From the NCBI RefSeq assembly GCF_033110285.1, contig NZ_CP136995.1, positions 806,001-870,000 of the forward strand: a stretch of DNA of 64,000 nucleotides, read 5' to 3'. Below, piece by piece: positions 9,681 through 18,914 of this stretch (its first letter is position 1; each line of letters begins with the position of its first letter). A program made the position numbers and the translations under genes. The notes beneath the pieces were generated by a model that was not told where the DNA came from, searched no databases, and saw nothing but the letters and a program-made list of their open reading frames with translations. This DNA is from Ottowia sp. SB7-C50. Its GTDB lineage: Bacteria; Pseudomonadota; Gammaproteobacteria; Burkholderiales; Burkholderiaceae_C.

Positions 9681-10568
9681 ATGTTCGAGCTGTGCCTGAT
9701 TTGCCCCGAAGAGCGCGTCGAGCCCTTGACCGACGCGCTGGAGGCGCTGGAGGCGCTGTGCGTGTCGGTCGAGGACGCCGATGCAGACACCGACGCCGAG
9801 CGCGCGCTGTTCGGTGAACCGGGCATGCCGGCACCGGCGCAGCGCTGGTCGCGCTCGCAGGTCGTGGCGCTGTTTGGGTCCGAGGCGGAAGCGCGCGAGG
9901 CGGCGCGCCTGCTGTCCCTGCAAGACTTCTTCGCCGGCTGCGAGGTGGCGCGAATCGCCGGCGTGCCCGAGCAGGACTGGGTGCGGCTGACGCAGTCGCA
10001 GTTCGAGCCCGTGCCGGTGACGCCTGCGTTCTGGATCGTCCCCACCTGGCACGACGTGCCGGCCCAGGCCTCGCATGTGATCCGGCTCGACCCTGGCCTG
10101 GCCTTCGGCACGGGCACGCACCCCACCACGCGCATGTGCCTGCGCTGGATCGCCGCGCATCCGCCCACGGTGCAGCGCGTGCTTGACTATGGCTGCGGCT
10201 CGGGCATCCTGGCCATTGGCGCCGCGCTGCACGGCGCGGCCAGCGTCGACGCGGTGGATATCGACCCCGCCGCCGTGCAATCGACCCACGACAACGCGGT
10301 GGCCAATGGCGTCAGCCTGATGGCCGGCCTGCCCGACCGCGCGCAGGGCGTGTACGACACGGTGCTGGCCAACATCCTGGCCACCCCGCTGAAGGTGCTA
10401 GCGCCCCTGCTGGCGAGCCATGTCGCGCCCGGCGGCGCCCTGGTGCTGGCCGGCGTGCTGGAGCGCCAGACGGCCGCGCTGCAGCAAGCCTACGCGCCGT
10501 GGCTGGCCCTGGAATCAGCCGACGCCGAGGACGGCTGGGTGCTGCTGGTGGCGCGCCGTCCGGGCTGA
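9681..10568 (+). CDS. prmA: Ribosomal protein L11 methyltransferase
   Basis: PrmA trimethylates residues of ribosomal protein L11 using S-adenosylmethionine. The 295-residue protein has the typical N-terminal substrate-recognition domain, the linker DPGLAFGTGTHPTTRMCL, and the SAM-binding motif LDYGCGSGILAIGA followed by the acidic ribose ligand in VDAVDIDP and the NILATPL catalytic-loop motif. The start at 9681 is conventional (MFELCLICPE). It lies 34 bp before the DUF3426 gene on the same strand, and this accB-accC-prmA-DUF3426 order is one I associate with Burkholderiales. Confidence 0.95.
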   Translation: MFELCLICPEERVEPLTDALEALEALCVSVEDADADTDAERALFGEPGMPAPAQRWSRSQVVALFGSEAEAREAARLLSLQDFFAGCEVARIAGVPEQDWVRLTQSQFEPVPVTPAFWIVPTWHDVPAQASHVIRLDPGLAFGTGTHPTTRMCLRWIAAHPPTVQRVLDYGCGSGILAIGAALHGAASVDAVDIDPAAVQSTHDNAVANGVSLMAGLPDRAQGVYDTVLANILATPLKVLAPLLASHVAPGGALVLAGVLERQTAALQQAYAPWLALESADAEDGWVLLVARRPG

Positions 10569-10601
10569 CCGCCGCGCGCGGCTGCCTACAATCGCTGCAC
10601 G

Positions 10602-11861
10602 ATGAGCCTTGTCACGCGCTGCCCCGCATGCCTGACCATGTTCAGGGTCGTGCCGGATCAGCTGCGCATTTCGGGCGGCTGGGTGCGCTGCGGACACTGC
10701 AACGAGGTATTTGACGGCGCCGGACACATGCTGTCGGGCGAGGAGAGCGCGGCGGTGCTGGGGGCATCGCCACCGCCACCGCCACCGCCACTGGCGCGGC
10801 TCCAGGATGATCGGGCGACAACGGCGCCGTGGCGCGATGAGGTTCCCGTGGCTTCGGGAGCGGCGTCCGTGGCAGCTTCCTCCGGCGCGCCGTCGATTGC
10901 TCACGAACCGGACGACATCTCTAAGTCGAGCTTCGCCGCCACCGTTGCGCCGCCCCCCGTGCATGCGCACGCAGGCTCCGACGACCAAACTCCCGAGGCC
11001 GGCCCGGCCACCACAACGCCACCGTCCGTCGAATCGGTGTCGAAGTCGCACGTCGAGCCGAGTGCAGCGCACGACACCCCGGGCGCTGTGGCCACGCCCA
11101 TCGCGCAGGACGATGTTTCGCGCGCCAGTGAGGCGGACCTTGGCGAAGGGCCGCTCGCGCCACCGCCGACCCACACCGCTGCGGAGCACCCATGGTCAGC
11201 GCATGATCTTCCGGCGCCGGCATCCGCGGTCGCTGAAGAAGACACAAGCCAAGCAGTTGCGGTGCCGACGGAGCCGGAGGCGTCCGCCCACCCGTTCGCA
11301 TCGGTCGTGACAGCGGCGGCCCTTGAGCAGCCCGCGCCCACCGCGCCGTCGTTCGTCGCGGCCGCCCAGCGGCGCGCATTCTGGTCGTCGTGGCCCGTGC
11401 GGGCCGCCCTGTGGCTGTTGCTGATCGGGCTGTTGCTGGGGCTGGCGGCGCAGGCAGCCTTGAGCCAGCGCGATTGGCTGGCAGCGCGCGAGCCGCGGCT
11501 GACCCCGCTGCTTCAGGCCTTGTGCCAACCCATGGGTTGCGAGGTGTCACCGTACCGCATGCTGGACGCCATCGTCATCGACAGCTCGGCGTTCAACCGC
11601 GCGAGCGGCGACGAATTCCGGTTCACGGTCGTGCTGCGCAACACGTCCGACATGCCCATCGCCACGCCCGCGCTGGAGCTGGTGCTGACCGACGCGCAAG
11701 ACCGCCAACTGGTGCGGCGCGTGGTCACCGCGGCCGAACTGGGCGCGCCGGTGACGCTGGCGGCGCGCGACGAGTTCAGCGGCGCGCGCACGCTCACCGT
11801 GGCGGATTCCAGCGTTTCACCGCTCATCACAGGCTATCGCCTGATGGCGTTCTATCCCTGA
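10602..11861 (+). CDS. Zinc-ribbon and DUF3426 membrane protein
   Basis: The N-terminus (residues 1-40) is an MJ0042-type zinc ribbon with two CxxC pairs, CPAC and CGHC. A long low-complexity Ala/Pro/Ser/Thr linker follows, then one transmembrane segment at about residues 264-288 (ALWLLLIGLLLGLAAQAAL), then a C-terminal periplasmic DUF3426 domain of about 130 residues with the LDAIVIDSSAF pattern and a beta-rich fold. Function is unknown; the arrangement suggests a cytoplasmic metal-binding tip linked to an envelope domain. It is probably co-transcribed with prmA. Confidence 0.88.
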   Translation: MSLVTRCPACLTMFRVVPDQLRISGGWVRCGHCNEVFDGAGHMLSGEESAAVLGASPPPPPPPLARLQDDRATTAPWRDEVPVASGAASVAASSGAPSIAHEPDDISKSSFAATVAPPPVHAHAGSDDQTPEAGPATTTPPSVESVSKSHVEPSAAHDTPGAVATPIAQDDVSRASEADLGEGPLAPPPTHTAAEHPWSAHDLPAPASAVAEEDTSQAVAVPTEPEASAHPFASVVTAAALEQPAPTAPSFVAAAQRRAFWSSWPVRAALWLLLIGLLLGLAAQAALSQRDWLAAREPRLTPLLQALCQPMGCEVSPYRMLDAIVIDSSAFNRASGDEFRFTVVLRNTSDMPIATPALELVLTDAQDRQLVRRVVTAAELGAPVTLAARDEFSGARTLTVADSSVSPLITGYRLMAFYP

Positions 11862-11916
11862 CATCGCGCGCCTGCCGGGGCGTCGCATATTCTTTTTCAT
11901 TGCAAGAGCACACACC

Positions 11917-12822
11917 ATGGCGACACTGATCTGCGGCTCGCTCGCGTTCGACACCATCATGACTTTCGAGGGGCGCTTTGCCGAGCAGATCCTGCCCGAC
12001 CAGCTGCATATCCTGAACGTCTCGTTCCTGGTGCCGGGCCTGCGGCGCGACTTTGGCGGCTGTGCCGGCAACATTGCCTACGCCATGCGCCAGTTGGGCG
12101 GCGTGCCGCTGCCGGTGGCGACCCTGGGCAACGACGGCGCGGACTACCTTGAGCGGCTGCGCGCGCTGGGCATCGGTACCGATTTCGTGCGCCAGATCGA
12201 GGGCACGTACACCGCGCAGGCCATGATCATGACCGATCGCGACAACAACCAGATCACGGCTTTTCACCCCGGCGCCATGATGCAGGCGCATCTCACCCGC
12301 ATCGAGGCCCGGCCCGACGTGAAGCTGGGCATCATCTCGCCCGACGGGCGCGACGCCATGCTGCAGCACGCCGAGCAGTTTCATGCCGCCGGCATTCCCT
12401 TCGTGTTCGACCCGGGCCAGGGCCTGCCGATGTTCGGAGGCGCCGAACTGTCGCACTTCGTCGACCTGGCGACCTGGGTCACGGTGAACGACTACGAAGG
12501 CCGCATGCTCTGCGACCGCATGGGCGTTGAACTTCATGATCTGTCGCGGCGCGTGAAAGGCCTGGTAGTGACGCTGGGCGGCGATGGTTGCGACATCTGG
12601 GAGGCGGGCGTCAAAACCCATGTGCCCGCGGTACAGCCGGCCGCCGTGGTCGACCCCACCGGCTGTGGCGACGCCTGGCGCGGCGCGCTGCTGCATGGGC
12701 TGGAGCAAGGCTGGCCGCTGGCGCGTTGCGCCATGCTCGGCAACCAGCTCGGCGCACTCAAGATCGCCAGCCGCGGTCCGCAGAATTACCAGGTGGACGC
12801 GACGGTGCTGGCGCAGGCTTGA
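11917..12822 (+). CDS. PfkB-family carbohydrate/nucleoside kinase
   Basis: A 301-residue ribokinase-superfamily enzyme. The N-terminal substrate lid region has GGCAGNIAYAMRQLGG, and the C-terminal catalytic motif is DPTGCGDAWRGALLHG with the GxGD anion hole and catalytic Asp. The short length and the pattern around DFGGCAGNIA resemble bacterial adenosine-kinase-like members, but ribose, fructose or nucleoside cannot be distinguished by reading. It starts 56 bp after the DUF3426 gene and may be in the same transcript. A strong hairpin follows at 12905-12931. Confidence 0.85.
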   Translation: MATLICGSLAFDTIMTFEGRFAEQILPDQLHILNVSFLVPGLRRDFGGCAGNIAYAMRQLGGVPLPVATLGNDGADYLERLRALGIGTDFVRQIEGTYTAQAMIMTDRDNNQITAFHPGAMMQAHLTRIEARPDVKLGIISPDGRDAMLQHAEQFHAAGIPFVFDPGQGLPMFGGAELSHFVDLATWVTVNDYEGRMLCDRMGVELHDLSRRVKGLVVTLGGDGCDIWEAGVKTHVPAVQPAAVVDPTGCGDAWRGALLHGLEQGWPLARCAMLGNQLGALKIASRGPQNYQVDATVLAQA

Positions 12823-12904
12823 CGACGCGGCGTCACCAAGCGCAGCATGGCAGGACAGCGCTTGAGAAGAAGGACGCCTTGTGCCGCGGCGAGCCATGAA
12901 GAAA

Positions 12905-12931
12905 GCCCGCACACGATCGCTCGTGGCGGGC
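12905..12931 (-). terminator. Hairpin between convergent pfkB-like and histone genes
   Basis: GCCCGC (12905-12910) pairs with GCGGGC (12926-12931), and the inner bases ACGA/TCGT extend the stem with a one-base bulge. On the minus strand it is followed by TTTCTTC, which suits a terminator for the histone-like gene. It may work in both directions because the two genes converge. Confidence 0.6.
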
Positions 12932-12986
12932 TCTTGACGGGATTCCACCGGCGCCGAAGCGCGCGGTGGATGACCGTGTCAGCCGA

Positions 12987-13514
12987 TCAGGGCTTGGAAG
13001 CCGTCGGGAACGGCCACGCTGCCTGAGGGTTCAGCGTGGTTTGCGCTGCCGGCTTCTTGGGGGCAGCGGGCTTCTTGGTCGCCGCCTTCTTGGCAGGGGC
13101 CTTTTTGGCCGCCGGGGCTTTCTTGGCGGCCGGGGCTTTCTTGGCTACGGCCTTTTTGGCTGCGGGCGCTTTCTTGGCGGCCGGTGCCTTCTTGGCGACC
13201 GCTTTCTTGGCGGCCGGTGCCTTCTTGGCTACGGCCTTTTTGGCGACGGGGGCCTTCTTGGCGACGGCTTTTTTCGCTGCCGGGGCCTTCTTCGCTACGG
13301 CTTTCTTGGCGGCCACTTTCTTGGCGGCGGGTGCCTTCTTCGCTACGGCCTTCTTGGCCGCCGGTGCCTTCTTGGCTACCGCTTTTTTAGCAGCAGCGGG
13401 GGCCTTCTTGGCGACGGCTTTCTTGGCGGCCGGGGCCTTCTTTGCGGCCGCTTTCTTCGCCGGCGCTTTCTTCGCAGCGGCCTTCTTGGCCGGGGCTTTC
13501 TTTGCAGTTGCCAT
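12987..13514 (-). CDS. Histone H1-like DNA-binding protein (lysine/alanine repeat protein)
   Basis: A 175-residue protein made almost wholly of AAKKAPA / AVAKKAPA-type repeats (about residues 3-150), strongly basic and disordered, ending in an ordered tail TTLNPQAAWPFPT. It resembles the eukaryotic histone H1 C-terminal tail and bacterial proteins such as Bordetella BpH1, thought to bind and compact DNA. The start at 13514 follows AAGGAG and leaves out six residues of a longer frame. The repeats make the length prone to variation between strains by slippage or recombination. Confidence 0.9.
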   Translation of the reverse strand: MATAKKAPAKKAAAKKAPAKKAAAKKAPAAKKAVAKKAPAAAKKAVAKKAPAAKKAVAKKAPAAKKVAAKKAVAKKAPAAKKAVAKKAPVAKKAVAKKAPAAKKAVAKKAPAAKKAPAAKKAVAKKAPAAKKAPAAKKAPAKKAATKKPAAPKKPAAQTTLNPQAAWPFPTASKP

Positions 13515-13721
13515 TTTTTTCTCCTTGATCAAGTTGAATTACCTATCAACAGCAGGAAACGCTTCACGTCTGTTGGACACGCAAAGCGATTCATGGCACT
13601 GGCGCCACGCATCTGCCGCGCAGACTCCTGGGGCCATCACCATGAACACGGGAGCAACGCAGCCTGCCGGCGCGGCATTCAGGCTGGGTTGCGGATTCAT
13701 CAGGGGCATGGCTGGCGTCAG

Positions 13722-14918
13722 TCAGTCCCAGGACAGGGCGCCACCGGTCTGGTACTCGATGACGCGGGTTTCGAAGAAGTTGCGCTCCTTCTTCAGGTCG
13801 ATCATTTCGCTCATCCAGGGGAAGGGGTTTTCCTCGTTGGGGAAAAGCGCCTCCAGCCCGATCTGCGTCGCGCGCCGGTTGGCGATGTAGCGCAGGTAGC
13901 CCTTGAACATGGACGCGTTCATGCCGAGCACGCCGCGCGGCATGGTGTCTTCGGCGTAGCGGTATTCCAGCTCGACGGCTCTTTCGAACAGCGCCTTGAT
14001 CTCGGCTTTGAACGCCGGCGTCCACAGGTGGGGGTTCTCGAGCTTGATCTGGTTGATGAGGTCGATGCCGAAGTTGCAGTGCATCGACTCGTCGCGCAGG
14101 ATGTACTGGTACTGCTCGGCCGCGCCGGTCATCTTGTTCTGCCGACCCAGCGCCAGGATCTGCGTGAAGCCAACGTAGAAGAACAGGCCCTCCATCAGGC
14201 AGGCGAAGACGATCAGGCTCTTAAGCAGCAGCTGGTCGGCTTCGGGCGTGCCGGTGTGGAAGTTCGGGTCCATGATCGCGTCGATGAACGGGATCAGGAA
14301 CTCGTCCTTGTCGCGGATCGATTGCACCTCGTGGTAGGCGTTGAAGATCTCGGCCTCGTCCAGCCCCAGCGATTCGACGATGTACTGGTAGGCGTGGGTG
14401 TGGATGGCTTCTTCAAACGCCTGGCGCAGCAGGAACTGGCGGCACTCGGGCGCCGTGATGTGCCGGTAGGTGCCCAGCACGATGTTGTTGGCCGCCAGCG
14501 AATCGGCGGTGACGAAGAAGCCCAGGTTGCGCTTGACGATGCGGCGCTCGTCCTCGGTCAGGCCGGTGGGCGACTTCCACAGCGCGATGTCGCGGTTCAT
14601 GTTCACTTCCTGCGGCATCCAGTGGTTGGCGCAGGTGGCCAGGTATTTTTCCCAGGCCCACTTGTACTTGAACGGCACCAGCTGGTTGACGTCGGTGTGG
14701 CCGTTGATGATGCGCTTGTCTGCCGCGTTGACGCGGCGATGGCTGGCGTTGGCGGCGTTGTTGCCCGGCGCTGCTGCGGCCGGCGATGCCGTGGCGGGCA
14801 TCACGGTGGCTGCCGGCTGGAAGGAAGCCAGCTCGCGCACAGCGGCGGCCGGATCGGACACCGGCTGCAGTCGTGGCTGCAGCACGTGAGGGGTGGCGTC
14901 GTCGTCCCAAGTCAACAT
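13722..14918 (-). CDS. nrdB: Ribonucleoside-diphosphate reductase class Ia, beta subunit
   Basis: NrdB holds the diiron-tyrosyl radical cofactor for deoxyribonucleotide synthesis. The 398-residue protein has iron ligands in the expected contexts: D/E in [13 protein letters not shown] and H in [17 protein letters not shown] in [11 protein letters not shown], and E/H in [11 protein letters not shown] 60-residue Ala/Pro-rich N-terminal extension precedes the core. The C-terminus ([16 protein letters not shown]) is the tail that docks to NrdA. It lies 132 bp downstream of nrdA in the same direction and is probably on the nrdA transcript. Confidence 0.96.
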   Translation of the reverse strand: MLTWDDDATPHVLQPRLQPVSDPAAAVRELASFQPAATVMPATASPAAAAPGNNAANASHRRVNAADKRIINGHTDVNQLVPFKYKWAWEKYLATCANHWMPQEVNMNRDIALWKSPTGLTEDERRIVKRNLGFFVTADSLAANNIVLGTYRHITAPECRQFLLRQAFEEAIHTHAYQYIVESLGLDEAEIFNAYHEVQSIRDKDEFLIPFIDAIMDPNFHTGTPEADQLLLKSLIVFACLMEGLFFYVGFTQILALGRQNKMTGAAEQYQYILRDESMHCNFGIDLINQIKLENPHLWTPAFKAEIKALFERAVELEYRYAEDTMPRGVLGMNASMFKGYLRYIANRRATQIGLEALFPNEENPFPWMSEMIDLKKERNFFETRVIEYQTGGALSWD

Positions 14919-14998
14919 GGTTTTTCCAATGCTCCGATTATGGGAGCAACGCTATGAAATGCAAAGTGTTCGTTCACATCGTTGCTCGATTTGTGTTG

Positions 14999-15039
14999 CG
15001 ACAAGGCATCGCATGCGTGTGATGTCGCGCGCCTTGTCG
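14999..15039 (-). other. Hairpin in the nrdA-nrdB spacer
   Basis: CGACAAGGC (14999-15007) and GCCTTGTCG (15031-15039) form a perfect 9-bp inverted repeat with a 23-base loop, just after the nrdA stop on the minus strand. No T-run follows in the reading direction, so a simple terminator is unlikely. It may be an RNA-processing or stability element that sets the NrdA:NrdB ratio. Confidence 0.45.
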
Positions 15040-15050
15040 GGTGGTTTCGA

Positions 15051-17966
15051 TCACTGGCAGGCTTCGCAGCCCGGATCGTCGATGGCGCAGAACTTGATGT
15101 CGGTGGCAGGCTCGAGCGCCCCCTGCGCTTGCGCGGCAGCCGCGGCGGCATCGAGTGCGCTCATGCGCGCGCCACCCGATTCGTCGCCCGAGGGCACGGC
15201 GTTCAGGCGGCCCGACTGCACGGTGGATTTCTCGGCGTGCGTGGCGCTGGTGGTGCGCAGGTAGTACGTGGTCTTCAGGCCACGCACCCACGCCAGCTTG
15301 TAGGTGTCGTCGAGCTTCTTGCCGCTGGCGCCGGCCATGTAGATGTTCAGGCTCTGCGCCTGGTCGATCCACTTCTGGCGGCGCGCGGCGGCGTCGACCA
15401 GCCACTGAGGCTCGACCTCGAACGCCGTGGCGTACAGCTGCTTGATGTCGGGCGGCACGCGGTCGATGGGGCGCAGCGAGCCGTCGAAGTGCTTGAGGTC
15501 CATCACCATCACGTCGTCCCACAGGCCCAGGCGCTTCAGGTCCTTCACCAGGTAGTGGTTGATGATGGTGAATTCGCCCGACAGGTTGCTCTTGACCGAC
15601 AGGTTGCCGAAGCAGGGCTCGATCGACGCATCGACGCCGATGATGTTGCTGATGGTGGCCGTGGGCGCAATGGCGACGCAGTTGCTGTTGCGCATGCCGT
15701 CCTGCGCGATCTTGCGGCGCAGCGCATCCCAGTCCAGCGTGCTGCTGCGGTCGACTTCGACATAGCCGCCGCGCGCCTGCTGCAGCAGGTCCAGCGTGTC
15801 CAGCGGCAGCACGCCCTGGTCCCACAGCGAGCCTTTGTAGCTGGAATAGCGCCCGCGCTCGGCCGCCAGGTCGGTGCTGGCCCAGTAGGCGTGGTAGCAC
15901 ACGGCTTCCATCGACTCGTCGGCGAACTGCACCGCCTGTTCGGACGCATAGGGGATGCGCAGCGCGTACAGCGCGTCCTGAAAGCCCATCACCCCCAGCC
16001 CCACCGGCCGGTGGCGCAGGTTGGAGTCGCGCGCCTTCTTGACCGCGTAGTAGTTGATGTCGATCACGTTGTCGAGCATGCGCATGGCGGTGGCGACCGT
16101 GCGCCGCAGCTTGTCGTGGTCCACGCCGCCGTCCTTCAGGTGCTGCAGCAGGTTGACCGAGCCGAGGTTGCAGACGGCGGTCTCGGTGTCGCTGGTGTTG
16201 AGCGTGATCTCGGTGCACAGGTTGCTGGAGTGCACCACGCCGGCGTGCTGCTGCGGGCTGCGCACGTTGCAGGCGTCCTTGAAGGTGATCCAGGGGTGGC
16301 CGGTCTCGAACAGCATCGAAAGCATCTTGCGCCACAGGTCGATGGCGGGCAGCGTCTTGCTGGGCTGGATCTCGCCGCGCGCGGCCTTCTCTTCGTAGGC
16401 CACATAGGCGCGCTCGAAGTCGGCGCCGAACCTATCGTGCAGATCGGGCACTTCGCTGGGCGAGAACAGCGTCCAGGTGCCCTTTTCCATCACGCGGCGC
16501 ATGAACAGGTCAGGAATCCAGTTGGCCGTGTTCATGTCGTGCGTGCGGCGGCGGTCGTCGCCGGTGTTCTTGCGCAGCTCCAGAAACTCCTCAATGTCGA
16601 GGTGCCAGGTTTCCAGATAGGTGCAGACCGCGCCCTTGCGCTTGCCGCCCTGGTTGACGGCGACAGCGGTGTCATTGACCACCTTCAGGAACGGCACCAC
16701 GCCCTGCGATTCGCCGTTGGTGCCCTTGATGTGGCTGCCCAGGGCGCGCACGCGCGTCCAGTCGTTGCCCAGGCCGCCGGCAAACTTGGACAGCAGGGCG
16801 TTTTCCTTGATCGACTCGTAGATGCCGTCCAGGTCGTCCGGCACCGTGGTCAGGTAGCAGCTCGACAGCTGCGAGCGCAGCGTGCCGCTGTTGAACAGCG
16901 TGGGCGTGCTGCTCATGAAGTCGAACGACGACAGCACTTCATAGAACTCGATGGCGCGCGCCTCGCGGTCGATCTCGTTCAGCGCCAGGCCCATGGCCAC
17001 GCGCATGAAAAAGACTTGCGGCAGCTCAATGCGCGTCTTGCGCACGTGCAGGAAGTAGCGGTCGTACAGCGTCTGCAGGCCCAGGTAGTCAAACTGCAGG
17101 TCTCGCTCAGGCTTCAGCGCCGCACCCAGGCGGGCCAGGTCGAACTGCAGCAGGCGCTCGTCCAGCAGTTCGTTGTCAACACCCTTCTTGATGAACTGCG
17201 GGAAATAGTCCGCGTAGCGGTCGGCCAGTTGCGGCAGGCTCACCGTCTCGCCCAGGATTTCCTTGGCGATGGTGTGCAGCAGCAGCCGCGCCGTGACGTA
17301 GGTGTAGTCGGGCTCTTTTTCGATCAGCGTGCGCGCGGCCAGGATGGCGGCCTTGTACACCTCGTCCACCGGCACGCCGTCGTACAGGTTGCGCAGCGTC
17401 TCGGCCAGGATCGGCTCGGGGCGAACCTCGGCGTCCAGGTTGGCGCAGGCCTGGGCAAAAAGTGCTTCCAGCGCTTGCTGGTCCAGCGCAACGCGCTCTC
17501 CTTTTTCTAGCACGTGAAGGACGGGCGCGACCGGCGCGGCTTCGGTCTTCTGCTGCGCGCGCTCCTGCGCGCGACGCTCGCGGTACAGCACGTAGGCGCG
17601 CGCCACCTCGTGATGGCCGCTGCGCATCAGGCCCAGCTCGACCTGGTCCTGCACGTCTTCGATGTGAAAGGTGCCGCCGCCTGGGCGCGAGCGCATCAGC
17701 GCGCGCACCACGGCCTGCGTCAGGCCGTCGACCACCTCGCGCACGCTGGCCGAGGCCGCGCCCTGCGTGCCATGCACGGCCAGGAAGGCTTTCATCATGG
17801 CCACGGCGATCTTGCTCGGCTCGAAGGACACCACGGCGCCGTTGCGGCGCATGATCTGGTAGTGCGACAGCGTGTGGCTGGCCGACATCAGTGGCTGGGC
17901 GGCATCGGCGCGCAGCGGGGTGGCCGGCGTGTCGAACGCAGGCGTGATGACATGCGGTGTCTGCAT
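15051..17966 (-). CDS. nrdA: Ribonucleoside-diphosphate reductase class Ia, alpha subunit
   Basis: The 971-residue catalytic subunit. The N-terminal ATP-cone (about residues 35-130, IMRRNGAVVSFEPSKIAVAM) is the allosteric activity site. The barrel domain follows with SCYLTTVPDDLDGIY, the radical-site region NLCTEITL and AVCNLGSVNL, and the finger-loop cysteine context. The C-terminal CEACQ pair (FCAIDDPGCEACQ) is the redox-active tail reduced by thioredoxin or glutaredoxin. nrdB follows on the same strand. Two NrdR boxes sit upstream. An N-terminal stretch of about 30 residues before the ATP-cone is variable, so the exact start is less sure. Confidence 0.96.
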   Translation of the reverse strand: MQTPHVITPAFDTPATPLRADAAQPLMSASHTLSHYQIMRRNGAVVSFEPSKIAVAMMKAFLAVHGTQGAASASVREVVDGLTQAVVRALMRSRPGGGTFHIEDVQDQVELGLMRSGHHEVARAYVLYRERRAQERAQQKTEAAPVAPVLHVLEKGERVALDQQALEALFAQACANLDAEVRPEPILAETLRNLYDGVPVDEVYKAAILAARTLIEKEPDYTYVTARLLLHTIAKEILGETVSLPQLADRYADYFPQFIKKGVDNELLDERLLQFDLARLGAALKPERDLQFDYLGLQTLYDRYFLHVRKTRIELPQVFFMRVAMGLALNEIDREARAIEFYEVLSSFDFMSSTPTLFNSGTLRSQLSSCYLTTVPDDLDGIYESIKENALLSKFAGGLGNDWTRVRALGSHIKGTNGESQGVVPFLKVVNDTAVAVNQGGKRKGAVCTYLETWHLDIEEFLELRKNTGDDRRRTHDMNTANWIPDLFMRRVMEKGTWTLFSPSEVPDLHDRFGADFERAYVAYEEKAARGEIQPSKTLPAIDLWRKMLSMLFETGHPWITFKDACNVRSPQQHAGVVHSSNLCTEITLNTSDTETAVCNLGSVNLLQHLKDGGVDHDKLRRTVATAMRMLDNVIDINYYAVKKARDSNLRHRPVGLGVMGFQDALYALRIPYASEQAVQFADESMEAVCYHAYWASTDLAAERGRYSSYKGSLWDQGVLPLDTLDLLQQARGGYVEVDRSSTLDWDALRRKIAQDGMRNSNCVAIAPTATISNIIGVDASIEPCFGNLSVKSNLSGEFTIINHYLVKDLKRLGLWDDVMVMDLKHFDGSLRPIDRVPPDIKQLYATAFEVEPQWLVDAAARRQKWIDQAQSLNIYMAGASGKKLDDTYKLAWVRGLKTTYYLRTTSATHAEKSTVQSGRLNAVPSGDESGGARMSALDAAAAAAQAQGALEPATDIKFCAIDDPGCEACQ

Positions 17967-18061
17967 GAAGTCCTCTCGGTAAACAGTTGTCGGGACGGGG
18001 ATGTCTCAGCGTTACGAGGCGCTCTTGTGCTTTTATTGAGTGAGCGAAGCTGACCCCGGGG

Positions 18062-18108
18062 ACACTATATCTAGTGTTCGGCGTGAGTTCAAGCCACTAA
18101 ATGTTGTG
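18062..18108 (-). promoter_or_regulatory. nrdA promoter with two NrdR boxes
   Basis: Two NrdR-box-like palindromes lie upstream of nrdA: ACACTATATCTAGTGT (18062-18077) and a match CACTAAATGTTGTG (18095-18108). Their cores are offset by 32 bp, about three helical turns, as is typical for NrdR operators. On the minus strand a promoter fits exactly between and across them: -35 TTGAAC (18087-18092), a 17-bp spacer, and -10 TATAGT (18064-18069). The repressor NrdR would therefore cover the promoter. Confidence 0.82.
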
Positions 18109-18302
18109 CTTTTGGCAAAAACGCGCGTTTTGTCGACGGCACGTCTACAGCGAGGTCTGGTTCGTTCATCACGAAGGCCCGCCTGCCAGAAACGGGCACC
18201 CAGGCAGCATGCGGCCCGCAGCCGCATTCACGGCCGAAGGCCGCGTGGATGCGGAGGTTGTGGCAAGCAGTTCTGGTCTGGCGCCGCGCGCGGCGCGGCC
18301 GC

Positions 18303-18914
18303 TCAGCCCAGTGCGCCGGGGGCGAAGCAGTGCGCGGGCCAGCCCAGGCTGCGCTGCAGCCGGTGCCAGTCGAACCCGTCGCCAGGGTCCTGCTTGCGGC
18401 CCGGCGCCACGTGCTCGTGGCCGGCGATGGCGCTGATGGGATAGCGTGCGCGCAGCGCCTGCGACAGCCGGCACAGCGTGTCGTACTGCGCGGACTCGAA
18501 CAGGCCGCCTTCCAGCCCTTCCAGTTCGATGCCGACCGAATAGTCGTTGCAGTTGTCGCGCCCGCAGAAGCTGGACGCGCCCGCATGCCAGGCGCGGTCG
18601 TCCACGCTGACGAACTGCCACAGGCCGCCGTCGCGCGTGACGTAGAAGTGCGCCGACACCTCCAGCCCCCGGATCTCCTGGAAGTAGGGATGGGCGTCCC
18701 AGTCCAGCGCGTTGGTGAACAGCGCCTGTACGTGGTCGCCGCCGAATTCGCCTGGCGGCAGGCTGATGGAATGCACGACGATCAGTTCGACCTGCGCGCC
18801 GGGCGGGCGCGGGCCGAAGTTGGGCGAGGGCAGGCGCCGGGCGGGGGCGTACCAGCCCCCGTCCCAGTCGTTGGCGGCCGCGCGCTCAACCGGCATCGCC
18901 GTTGGATTCGTCAT
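18303..18914 (-). CDS. ampD: 1,6-anhydro-N-acetylmuramyl-L-alanine amidase AmpD
   Basis: A cytoplasmic zinc amidase of 203 residues that cuts the peptide from anhydro-MurNAc during murein recycling; its loss commonly derepresses AmpC beta-lactamase in other bacteria. Zinc-ligand contexts seen are LIVVHSISLP (His), AGHEHVAPGRKQDPG (His and Asp) and the substrate loop FCGRDNCNDYSVGIELEG. The frame overlaps the pilR stop by 29 bp; an internal ATG at 18896 would reduce this to 11 bp. Mpl in this window uses the tripeptide AmpD releases. Confidence 0.93.
   Translation of the reverse strand: MTNPTAMPVERAAANDWDGGWYAPARRLPSPNFGPRPPGAQVELIVVHSISLPPGEFGGDHVQALFTNALDWDAHPYFQEIRGLEVSAHFYVTRDGGLWQFVSVDDRAWHAGASSFCGRDNCNDYSVGIELEGLEGGLFESAQYDTLCRLSQALRARYPISAIAGHEHVAPGRKQDPGDGFDWHRLQRSLGWPAHCFAPGALG

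Noticed and set aside
13070..13510. Regular repeats resembling a CRISPR or tandem repeat array
   Set aside because: The periodicity is explained by the AAKKAPA codons of the histone H1-like gene; there are no unique spacers of constant length and no cas genes.
12966..17510. Very long open frames antisense to the histone, nrdB and nrdA genes (up to 842 codons)
   Set aside because: They are mirrors of strongly biased GC-rich genes, encode His/Gly/Arg/Val-rich low-complexity sequence, lack ribosome-binding sites and match no family.
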